Shown piece by piece: positions 1-7,487 of a DNA stretch of 64,000 nt (its first letter is position 1; each line of letters starts with the position of its first letter). Position numbers and translations under genes: made by a program. The stretch comes from Nitrospira sp. (GTDB taxonomy: Bacteria > Nitrospirota > Nitrospiria > Nitrospirales > Nitrospiraceae). The notes below the pieces were generated by a model. That model was not told the DNA's origin and made no database searches. It was given only the letters and a program-made list of their open reading frames with translations. The DNA lies in NCBI GenBank assembly GCA_031315995.1, contig JALDRG010000007.1:186001-250000 (forward strand), in the 5' to 3' direction.

Positions 1-512
1 TCAGCCACCTGAGCCACTGGTCCGATCCGGCCATCCATCTCCAATGTTCCTGTGATGGTGATGTCCCGAATGAGAGGGTCTCCCTTCAGCAAGGCGAGAA
101 AGCCGATGGCCAAGGCGGCTTCCGCAGTCGATCCTTCCGCGCTCAATGGTCCTGAAAAGGTGGCATACAGGGACAGTGTTCCGGTCGGATGTAGCGATGG
201 CGCCAGGCGCTCGACCGCGTACCGGAACGCTCGTTGAATCGATTGCATCCCGGCTCCTCTGACAGGGACCTGACTCCGCCCCCAACGTAGCGCCAATGGA
301 TCCGGTTGGCGACCTTCGTCCCATTTCAAGACGAATGTGGGGAATCCCACTTGATTGTCGGCGTAGGTGGACACGGAGATGGGAATGGTGACCGTTCGGC
401 CTAAGGAGGCGGTCGAGGGAGTCAGCACGAAAAGACCCAGTAACAGTCCCATGGCCAAGGCCGCCACTCGTGAGTATGTGCTGCGGGTGGTCGACATCTT
501 TCGTGCGTGCAT
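1..512 (-). CDS. Secreted Lon-like (peptidase S16 C-terminal domain) protein, partial
   Basis: The gene runs off the left edge, so only about the first 170 residues are seen. It starts with an N-terminal signal or anchor segment (a hydrophobic run near residues 17-33, ending around LTPSTAS). A domain follows that resembles the proteolytic domain of Lon: the string AEGSTAEAALAIGFLALL lines up with the Lon serine loop (GPSAG) and helix, and DGRIGPVAQVA matches the Lon strand before the catalytic Lys. No AAA+ part is visible. The reading frame was chosen because it gives this similarity and the other frames do not. ATG 512 is taken as start; ATG 497 is an alternative. Family assignment is an inference and the catalytic Lys lies outside the window. 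Confidence 0.7.
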   Translation of the reverse strand, partial: MHARKMSTTRSTYSRVAALAMGLLLGLFVLTPSTASLGRTVTIPISVSTYADNQVGFPTFVLKWDEGRQPDPLALRWGRSQVPVRGAGMQSIQRAFRYAVERLAPSLHPTGTLSLYATFSGPLSAEGSTAEAALAIGFLALLKGDPLIRDITITGTLEMDGRIGPVAQVA

Positions 513-518
513 GAGTCA

Positions 519-546
519 AGTCTAGATGAGGATGGTTGATTGTCAA
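519..546 (-). promoter_or_regulatory. Sigma-70-type promoter of the S16 gene
   Basis: On the reverse strand TTGACA (546-541), a 16-bp spacer and TAGACT (524-519). The expected transcription start falls at about 512, the A of the first ATG of the S16 gene, so the transcript may be leaderless. Confidence 0.5.
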
Positions 547-772
547 ATCGACCCGAACGGGAGTCCGGTGCCCCACCATCTACCGTGGGATCTCGAATAG
601 ATGAACGGGATAAACAGCCGGAAACACTCATCGTGCTCTGCATGTTCCGGTGATTCCCTACTGAAATGTGTGAAGGGGGGAGAGGCGTGACGCCCTGATG
701 CCTCTTGCACCATGCGCGTGATATTCTTACGCCTTCTCCGTCCGTGCGGCTCAGTCCGTCTGTGGAAGTTGT

Positions 773-1654
773 GTGGAGACCATGGGGAACATATCAGTGC
801 GAGGAGCGATCGTCATCACCGGGGCCTCGTCCGGAATCGGAGCGGCTTGCGCACGCTACCTTGATGGACTGGGGTTCACCGTGTGGGCGGGCGTCCGTAG
901 TAAAGAAGACGGCGAGGCCCTTGCGCGCCTGACCTCCGCCCGTCTCCGCGTCCTGACGCTGGATGTGACTGATCCGGTGTCGATCGCTGCGGCCGGGCGA
1001 ACGTTGGCCGAGTCTGATGGCGAAATCGGACTGGCGGGGCTTGTCAACAATGCCGGAATCTCCGTTGCAGGCCCGCTGGAACTGTTGCCGCTCGCCGAGT
1101 TGCGGACTCAGTTCGAGGTGAATGTCATCGGGGCGCTCGCCGTGACTCAAGCGTTCCTGCCGTTGCTGAGACGAGCCGGCGGGCGTATTGTGAACATCAG
1201 TTCCATTGCCGGACTGGCGGCTACTCCGTTTCTCGGCGCCTATTGCGGATCAAAGTATGCGTTGGAGGCGATGAGCGACGCCTTGCGGCTGGAATTGGCG
1301 CCTTGGGGGATCTCAGTGTCGTTGGTAGAGCCGGGTGCGATCCAGTCGCAAATATGGCAACGGGCGGAAATGTCGGCCAGGCAGACTCTCCGTGGGGTCA
1401 CGCCGGAGTCGCTTTCACTGTACGCGCACCAGCTGGCTCGTATGCAGGAGGTGATGACTGGGGCGGCCGCACGTGCGATCCCCGCAGAGAATGTGGCACA
1501 CGTGGTGGCTGAAGCATTGACCGCCTCACGCCCACGCGTGCGCTATCTCGTCGGCAAGGACGCACGCGTCAGAGCCATGTTGAAATGGATCTTGCCAGAC
1601 CGATTTCAGGATCGTCTCCTGGCTTGGTTCCTGAGGCTGCCCCATCCTGTCTAG
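773..1654 (+). CDS. Short-chain dehydrogenase/reductase (SDR) family oxidoreductase
   Basis: A classical SDR of about 293 residues: NAD(P)-binding glycine motif TGASSGIG near residue 16, NNAG near residue 93, catalytic Ser in NISSIAG and the Tyr-x3-Lys pair in AYCGSKYA. It probably oxidises or reduces a small alcohol or ketone; the substrate cannot be told. The GTG start at 773 is preceded by GGAAG; ATG 782 (MGNIS) is an equally possible start. It is divergent from the S16 gene and does not look part of a longer operon. Confidence 0.85.
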   Translation: METMGNISVRGAIVITGASSGIGAACARYLDGLGFTVWAGVRSKEDGEALARLTSARLRVLTLDVTDPVSIAAAGRTLAESDGEIGLAGLVNNAGISVAGPLELLPLAELRTQFEVNVIGALAVTQAFLPLLRRAGGRIVNISSIAGLAATPFLGAYCGSKYALEAMSDALRLELAPWGISVSLVEPGAIQSQIWQRAEMSARQTLRGVTPESLSLYAHQLARMQEVMTGAAARAIPAENVAHVVAEALTASRPRVRYLVGKDARVRAMLKWILPDRFQDRLLAWFLRLPHPV

Positions 1655-1858
1655 CAGGCGGCGAAGCAGCTCGATTTTCACACCGTCTGCCGCGAGCAGC
1701 TCACGCGGCGTGTTGGTAGTACAATGGACCACAGGCTGCGCATTAAGGCGGTCCAACAAGGCCGCAGCGAGGTCCGCGACGCGAAGCGTAATGAGCGTCA
1801 CGTCTGCGGACGGGCGCGAGTCGGTGAGCGCCCGGTGTCCTAGCAGCGAATCGTTCAT
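1526..1858 (-). CDS. Possible small hypothetical protein
   Basis: A 110-codon frame on the reverse strand fills the otherwise empty stretch between the SDR and NUDIX genes. Its first 70 codons (MNDSLLGH to LLDRMG) use mainly G or C at third positions, as real genes here do, and a GAGGTGGG stretch lies upstream of the ATG. The last 43 codons are antisense to the 3' end of the SDR gene and look like a shadow, so the frame may be a decayed or frameshifted gene. I recognise no family. Confidence 0.4.
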   Translation of the reverse strand: MNDSLLGHRALTDSRPSADVTLITLRVADLAAALLDRLNAQPVVHCTTNTPRELLAADGVKIELLRRLLDRMGQPQEPSQETILKSVWQDPFQHGSDACVLADEIAHAWA

Positions 1859-2075
1859 CGACCCACCCACCTCGAGCCTGCCAAGACAGGCTCTTGTCCC
1901 GTGGCCGTACGGTGAGCCCACGATGCGCGGAATCACGCGTGTCACGTTTGTGAACGCCGCCGAGATAGTGAGGCGGCAGTGTCTTGTGAGAATGCCGCGG
2001 GCGGACGTTTTTCGCTGCCTGCTAGGCCTGTCGAGTGGGGCGACGCGATGGTGGTTGAGAGGAGCGCGACGTGTC

Positions 2076-2498
2076 ATGCCTGAACCAGGCTTAGTTCGAT
2101 CGGCCGGCGGAGTGGTGTTACGGCAACGGGATGTGTTGCTGATCCGAATATCCGATATCAAAGGTCGTCCTGTGTGGTCGTTCCCCAAGGGACGTCTCGA
2201 TGCCGGTGAAACTCCGGCTCAGGCTGCGGTGCGGGAGGTCCTGGAGGAAACGGGGTGGTGTTGTCGAATCGATGCAGACCTTTCGATGTCGGAATATTGG
2301 TTTCAACGGGAGGGGCGGCGATTCCGCAAGACGGTCGTGTGGTTTAAGATGTCGCCGCTCGAAGAGGCGGGAGTTCCCGATGGGGAAGTGGAGGAAGTGC
2401 AGTGGGTCGAGCGCGAGGAAGCACTGGGGCGTCTCACCTATCCATCGGACGTGGCCCTATTATCTCAAGCGCTCGGACAGGGGCCTTCTTCCCGATAG
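2076..2498 (+). CDS. NUDIX hydrolase
   Basis: A 140-residue NUDIX protein. The NUDIX box is seen as GRLDAGETPAQAAVREVLEETG (residues about 40-61), matching Gx5Ex7REUxEExG with all metal-binding Glu residues. It follows VWSFPKG, typical of Ap4A/MutT-like members that cleave nucleoside diphosphates linked to another group. ATG 2076 is chosen because AGGAG lies upstream and the protein then begins just before the first NUDIX strand. The frame stays open upstream to about 1710, but that part shows no domain. Confidence 0.85.
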   Translation: MPEPGLVRSAGGVVLRQRDVLLIRISDIKGRPVWSFPKGRLDAGETPAQAAVREVLEETGWCCRIDADLSMSEYWFQREGRRFRKTVVWFKMSPLEEAGVPDGEVEEVQWVEREEALGRLTYPSDVALLSQALGQGPSSR

Positions 2499-2588
2499 CG
2501 ACGGTGCGTCGCCTCTTGTCCATCCCGTGCTATTTGATTCGGGCGGATGCCCTGAGTGCTCCCTGTGACCATGGACAACCGGTCTGCC

Positions 2589-2617
2589 TTGACAAGCGGG
2601 GTTCCCTTTACTAGACT
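2589..2617 (+). promoter_or_regulatory. Sigma-70-type promoter for the PAS kinase
   Basis: TTGACA (2589-2594), a 17-bp spacer and TAGACT (2612-2617), about 150 bp before the kinase start. The 265 bp between the NUDIX stop and the kinase show no other feature. Confidence 0.55.
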
Positions 2618-2763
2618 CGCCACGAGATTGACCCTGTGCCTCGCCTTGCAAGGCAGTGCTCTGCAGATACGCGCCTTACCTCACGATTCGGCATCTCCAG
2701 ACGAACGTCAACCAGTGGCGCGTTGATTTCGTATTCCCCCATCGTTCACCCGAGGGCCTGCCT

Positions 2764-5700
2764 GTGTATAGTCTGGCTCGCTTCTCCCTGCTGGAAATGA
2801 CCGAATGCTCGGCCGTGTTGCGTCAGCTGGGTGAGCAGTCGAACTCTCTGCCGGAGGCCGCGTCGCGAGCGGTGGACTATCTGTTCAATACCCTCGGCAA
2901 TCCTGACACGGGGACCCGCGACTGTGTGCTGGTGCGTTGTTTCAAGACCATCTCCTACAGCCGGTTGGATCCGAAGACGCAGCAGATGGTCCATGAGAAG
3001 CTGGGTGGCATTGCTCCGTTCCCCGACCTCAAGTGCTTCACGCTCATGGCTACGGCCGGTGAAGAGCCGGACTGGAACCGGGTTGAGCGGTCTCATCGCT
3101 ACCGCGTGATTCCGATGGTCAGTGCAGATTTTGTGAAACAATTTCCCATGTTTTCTCAACTTCTGCACCAGTTTGGCCTGTCGTCCAGTTTCGAGGTGGT
3201 TCCCGAGGGAGAGTGGTTGGTGGATCAGGAGGAGAAGACGTACAACGTGTTTTATGTGCCGGATGCGGTGGGCAGCCCCTATGTGCCGGTTCAAGAAGGG
3301 TTTGTCCTGAAGTACGGGGTACAATCGGTGTTGTGTTTCGGCGGGATGTTGCCTTCTCGTGATCTGTTCGCCGTGATCTTGTTCTCAAGAACTCCTGTGC
3401 CTCGGGCCACGGCAACGTTGTGCAAATCTCTCGCCCTCAGTCTCAAAACCTCGCTGCTGGTTTTCGATGAAACCTCTCTGCCGGAGACATCCGACAATGC
3501 CCATTCCTCGCCGACGTCACACGTCGGTGTGTTGGCGCAGGGCGCGGGCCATCGGCATCAGGTCCGTTTGGCCGTAGCCGAACAATTGCTGCGCGTATAC
3601 GAAAACGCGGTCCGGACGCAATCGGCGGGGATCGCGCAAGCCAAACAGGCGCTCCGAGAGCGGGCCGATGCACTTGAGCGATCCGAGCATGCGTTGAATG
3701 AGCAAACCAGGATCGTGAACTCTGTGCTGCGGAGTATGGGCGACGGGGTCGTGGTGACCGATGCCACCGGCCAGTTGGTGGTCGCCAACCCGGCCGTCGA
3801 AAGCATCCTCGGTTTTTCTCCCGGTCATGTCCTTCCGACGCAATGGGCGGAACGGTATGAGTTTTTTCATGCGGACACGGTGACTCCGTTTCAGCAGGAG
3901 GAATGGCCGCTGGCGCGCGCGCTGCGAGGCGAGAAGATCGATTGGCTTGAAGTTTACCTGCGAGCGTCACGGGGTGTTCCAGGCCGGTGGATCAGCATCA
4001 ACGCTAGGCCCATTCGGGATGATGACGGGGTCCTCTGCGGGACCGTCGTGGTGTTTCATGACATTACGTGGCTCAAGCGCGCGCAGGACGCCTTGTTCGA
4101 ATCGGAGTATCGATTTCGGAGCTTGGTGGAAGGGGCGCGGGATATCATTTTCACCCTCTCGGCCGACAGCACCATCACGTCACTCAATCCGGCCTTTGAG
4201 ACGGTCACCAATTGGTCGCGTTCGCAATGGATGGGAGAGCCGCTCGTGGCCCTGCTGCATCCGGATGACTCAGGTTTCTGTCAGGACGTGCTGCAGGCCA
4301 TTCTTGAGCGCGGGGCCCCGCTGACCTGTTCGATGCAGATCAGCACGAAGCAGGGAGGGTATGTGACTGGAGAGTTCGTCGGCACGCCACAGATGCGGCA
4401 GGGCCGTGTCATCGGTGTCTTGGGGATCATTCGTGATGTGACCGAACGCCGCCGGATTGAGGATGCACTTCGGGTCAGCGAAGAGCGCTTGCGCTCCATC
4501 GTGCAGTCGACGAAAGATGCCATACTGCTGGTCAATGCGCTCATGAAAGTCGCGTTCTGGAACAAAGGCGCCGAGGCGACCTTCGGCTATTCTGCCGAGG
4601 AGATTATCGGCCAGCCGGTGACGATGATCATTCCCGAGCGGTATCACGAGGAGCTGGAGCGTAGTGTGCAGCGGGTTCGATTGTCGGACCGAGTGCAGCT
4701 GACGAGCAAGACGCTGGAACTGCTCGGCCGTCGAAAAGACGGAGGCGAGTTTCCGTTGGAGCTGAGTGTGACCTCCTGGAAGGGGAAATCGGATCTCTTT
4801 TTTACGATCATCATGCGCGACATCAGTGAGCGGCGATCGGCAGAGGAGCAGCTGGACCGCTTGCATTACCACAATCAAGTTGTGTTGAATTCCGCCGGAG
4901 AAGGGATCTACGGGATCGATCGGGACGGGCGGCTGACGTTCGTCAATCCGGCGGCTGCTAAGATGTTCGGCTGGGAGGCGGAGGCATTGATCGGCCAGTC
5001 TTTTTATGCACTCGTGCACTGCCCAGACTTCAGCGAACAGCCTGCCGGCGCACGACTCAGTCCGATAGTCGAGACCCTCCGAGCAGGGGAGATTCGAGAG
5101 CAGCTTGATAGCGCCTTTTGGCGAAAAGACGGGACGAGTTTTCCCGTGGAGTATGTGAGCACGCCGATTCGGGAACGGGGGGATATCGTCGGGGCGGTCG
5201 TCGTGTTCAAGGACACGACGGATCGGAAACGTGCCGAAGAACAGTTGCAGGATTCCCTGCGCCGCCTCCGTAAGCTCTCCGGCCGGATGGAGCGAATTCG
5301 CGAAGAGGAGCGCGGGCGAATCGCGCGTGAATTGCATGACGAGTTGGGGGTAGGTTTGACGTGCCTGAAGATCGATCTGTCTCGCCTCGGCGGGCTGTTG
5401 GGGGAACGGTTGGTGCCGCAGGATCGCTCCAAGGCCGACGAAAAAATTCGAGGCATGAAAGAGCAGGTTGATAGTACCATCACATCAGTGCAACGGATCG
5501 TGGCCGAGTTACGTCCCGGGGTGCTGGATGATCTCGGCCTCGTGGCGGCCATCGAATGGCAGTGCCGTGATTTTCAACGCCGTACCGGCATTGTCTGTCA
5601 CTGCACGGTGAGTCATGAGGATTTGCGGGTGGATCCGGAACATGCCACCGCAGTCTTTCGGATCTGTCAGGAGGCGTTGACCAACGTCACCCGGCATGCT

Positions 5701-5919
5701 CAGGCCACGGAGGTACATGTGCGTCTGGAAGATCAGGGAGTAGGGTTGCTGTTGCGGGTCAGCGACAACGGGCGCGGCATTCCGCCTGATCGGCTTGCGG
5801 ATGCTCGATCGTTCGGCCTGTTAGGGATGCGGGAGCGCGCCGGGCTGCTCGGCGGGGACGTACAGATCGAGACGAAGGAAGGCAACGGGACGACGATCGC
5901 GTTGCAGTTGCCTCGATAA
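2764..5919 (+). CDS. Multi-PAS sensor histidine kinase, NarL/HisKA_3 type
   Basis: About 1051 residues. Residues 1-270 form a domain I do not recognise; a coiled coil follows (about 275-310, rich in AKQALRERADALERSE). Four PAS domains lie near 312-435, 445-565, 570-695 and 696-820. The C-terminus is a HisKA_3 dimerisation domain with the H-box RIARELHDELG (His near 857) and a HATPase_c domain with DNGRGIP. No transmembrane segment is seen, so it is probably cytosolic. The GTG start at 2764 is preceded by GAGGG at a good distance; ATG 2797 is an alternative. The LuxR-type regulator 16 bp downstream is its obvious partner. The signal sensed is unknown. Confidence 0.88.
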   Translation: MYSLARFSLLEMTECSAVLRQLGEQSNSLPEAASRAVDYLFNTLGNPDTGTRDCVLVRCFKTISYSRLDPKTQQMVHEKLGGIAPFPDLKCFTLMATAGEEPDWNRVERSHRYRVIPMVSADFVKQFPMFSQLLHQFGLSSSFEVVPEGEWLVDQEEKTYNVFYVPDAVGSPYVPVQEGFVLKYGVQSVLCFGGMLPSRDLFAVILFSRTPVPRATATLCKSLALSLKTSLLVFDETSLPETSDNAHSSPTSHVGVLAQGAGHRHQVRLAVAEQLLRVYENAVRTQSAGIAQAKQALRERADALERSEHALNEQTRIVNSVLRSMGDGVVVTDATGQLVVANPAVESILGFSPGHVLPTQWAERYEFFHADTVTPFQQEEWPLARALRGEKIDWLEVYLRASRGVPGRWISINARPIRDDDGVLCGTVVVFHDITWLKRAQDALFESEYRFRSLVEGARDIIFTLSADSTITSLNPAFETVTNWSRSQWMGEPLVALLHPDDSGFCQDVLQAILERGAPLTCSMQISTKQGGYVTGEFVGTPQMRQGRVIGVLGIIRDVTERRRIEDALRVSEERLRSIVQSTKDAILLVNALMKVAFWNKGAEATFGYSAEEIIGQPVTMIIPERYHEELERSVQRVRLSDRVQLTSKTLELLGRRKDGGEFPLELSVTSWKGKSDLFFTIIMRDISERRSAEEQLDRLHYHNQVVLNSAGEGIYGIDRDGRLTFVNPAAAKMFGWEAEALIGQSFYALVHCPDFSEQPAGARLSPIVETLRAGEIREQLDSAFWRKDGTSFPVEYVSTPIRERGDIVGAVVVFKDTTDRKRAEEQLQDSLRRLRKLSGRMERIREEERGRIARELHDELGVGLTCLKIDLSRLGGLLGERLVPQDRSKADEKIRGMKEQVDSTITSVQRIVAELRPGVLDDLGLVAAIEWQCRDFQRRTGIVCHCTVSHEDLRVDPEHATAVFRICQEALTNVTRHAQATEVHVRLEDQGVGLLLRVSDNGRGIPPDRLADARSFGLLGMRERAGLLGGDVQIETKEGNGTTIALQLPR

Positions 5920-5935
5920 CACGGAGGACCAGGAT

Positions 5936-6598
5936 ATGACGGAGGGGACTATGCGAACAACAGGAGCTGTGCGGATTCTCGTCGTCGATGACCATCCCTC
6001 CTTTCGTCGCGGCGTAAAGGATATTCTCGAAGAAGGATTCGAAGGCGCCAGCATGGCCGAGTGTGGAAACGCCCAGGAGATGCTCGACCAGGTTCGTGAA
6101 CGTGCGTACGACCTCGTCGTCATGGACATCAGTATGCCGGGTCGAAGCGGCCCGGAAGTGCTGAAGGAGCTCAAGCAACTGGCGCCCACGCTGCCGGTGT
6201 TGATTTTGAGCATGCACCCGGAGGACCAATATGCCATTCGTATGTTTAAGGCCGGCGCAGCGGGCTATCTCACCAAGGCGAGCGCGCCGGAAGAATTAGT
6301 CCATGCGGCGAAAAAGGTCATGGCGGGCGGGCAATACGTCAGTGCCTCAGTAGGAGAAGCCTTGGCGTTGACGGTCAGGACCGGGGTCGACAAGCTGGCA
6401 CACGAACGACTGTCCGATCGAGAATACGAAGTGCTGTGTCTGATTGCCTCGGGACAGACCGTCAGTGATATCGCCGAAAGTATTCACCTCAGCGTCACGA
6501 CCATTAGTACCTATCGAGCGAGAATTTTGGACAAAATGAATCTGAAAAATAACGCTGAGTTGACGCGGTACGCTTTGCAGCAGGGGCTGGTCGTGTAG
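5936..6598 (+). CDS. Response regulator, NarL/FixJ (LuxR-HTH) family
   Basis: A 220-residue canonical response regulator. The receiver domain (residues about 12-130) has the acid pair VVDDH, the phospho-acceptor Asp in VVMDISMPG, and the conserved Lys in YLTKASAP. A LuxR-type helix-turn-helix follows (LSDREYEVLCLIASG through TISTYRARILDKM). GGAGG lies 8 bp before ATG 5936. It follows the HisKA_3 kinase directly and should be phosphorylated by it and act as a DNA-binding regulator. Confidence 0.92.
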   Translation: MTEGTMRTTGAVRILVVDDHPSFRRGVKDILEEGFEGASMAECGNAQEMLDQVRERAYDLVVMDISMPGRSGPEVLKELKQLAPTLPVLILSMHPEDQYAIRMFKAGAAGYLTKASAPEELVHAAKKVMAGGQYVSASVGEALALTVRTGVDKLAHERLSDREYEVLCLIASGQTVSDIAESIHLSVTTISTYRARILDKMNLKNNAELTRYALQQGLVV

Positions 6599-6724
6599 CG
6601 ACACCCGAGCGAATAGACTGACACATGTCGATGTAACCATGACACCAAGCCAATGTCTCTTTGTGACACATAAATCGCACCTCTGCCGATAGCGGCATCC
6701 CGCCTCCTAGCTTATCTTCCTCCT

Positions 6725-6988
6725 ATGCATGAGTCTTGTCTCCCAGGTGTGACGACATTGCTCGCGGTCTTTGAGGCCGTACAGGGAAACGGGGCGGCCG
6801 AGCGCTCGCGCATTGATCGTCGAACCGGGTGCGTTTCTCCAGGGTGGCCCGGCATGTTGACCCGACTGACCTCTGTGGAAGCCGCGTTGTTGCAAGACCT
6901 CGCATGGTGGGGACCGCAAATGGAAGTGCGGTTGACGCAGCTCACAGATGTTCGAAACCTCAACCTAGGCCGATCGAGATGTGGGTGA
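6725..6988 (+). CDS. Possible small hypothetical protein
   Basis: An 87-codon frame between the LuxR regulator and the receiver-like gene. Its stop lies 5 bp before the next ATG, which would suit translational coupling, and codon use is moderately G/C at third positions. There is no good ribosome binding site before the ATG and I recognise no domain. If it is not real, positions 6599-6992 are non-coding, with nothing else evident. Confidence 0.3.
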   Translation: MHESCLPGVTTLLAVFEAVQGNGAAERSRIDRRTGCVSPGWPGMLTRLTSVEAALLQDLAWWGPQMEVRLTQLTDVRNLNLGRSRCG

Positions 6989-6992
6989 ACTG

Positions 6993-7382
6993 ATGGAGCA
7001 ACCGAGGAGCGGACGAGGACAGCGAACCGGGAAGCGACCTACGGTTGCGGTGGTGTACGAAGACCTTACGACCGGCTACAAGTGTGCCGATTGGTTTGCG
7101 TTGCACGGCTACCAAGCCACCATGACCTCGGCGGTTCATCACTTAGAGCGCAACATGAAGGAACTTCGTCCGGATGTGATTGTCGTCCGGTTGTCATCCG
7201 TTCCTACGCCGCTCCACACGACCGTTCCCCGTCTCAAAATGACCTGCCCGCAAGTGCCAATTATCGCGATGCTGGATCGATCAGCCGATAGCCGGAGCGT
7301 GGACGCTCCTGACCTGACGAAGGTGTTCGGCGCAGATGTGTTCATGTGTGACTCGTTGGATCCTCCGTCGCCGCTCTCGTAG
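6993..7382 (+). CDS. Receiver-like protein lacking the phospho-acceptor Asp
   Basis: About 129 residues with the alternating strand/helix pattern of a CheY-like receiver. VAVVYEDLTTG has an acidic pair at the end of strand 1 and VPIIAMLDRSAD resembles strand 4. At the end of strand 3, where Asp is phosphorylated, the sequence is DVIVVRLSS, so Arg replaces Asp. It is probably a pseudo-receiver used for protein contacts. ATG 6993 is favoured by GGTGA upstream; GTG 6981 is in frame. It lies between the LuxR regulator and the sigma-54 activator, so a role in the same signalling pathway is inferred. Confidence 0.65.
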   Translation: MEQPRSGRGQRTGKRPTVAVVYEDLTTGYKCADWFALHGYQATMTSAVHHLERNMKELRPDVIVVRLSSVPTPLHTTVPRLKMTCPQVPIIAMLDRSADSRSVDAPDLTKVFGADVFMCDSLDPPSPLS

Positions 7383-7487
7383 AAGTCTTCACGCCTGACT
7401 TGCTCAGATACCGCCTAGCGCAGACAGTGAGCCGATGGTCAGTCGAACCGTCGCCCCTGTGTCTTACGAGTTGAAAGGAGCCGAATT

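Noticed and set aside
1..579. 192-codon reverse frame starting at 579
   Set aside because: The neighbouring reverse frame starting at 512 encodes a signal segment and a Lon-like domain; this one is its shadow, with Arg/His/Ser-rich composition.
4270..5337. 355-codon reverse frame
   Set aside because: Antisense to the PAS region of the HisKA_3 kinase.
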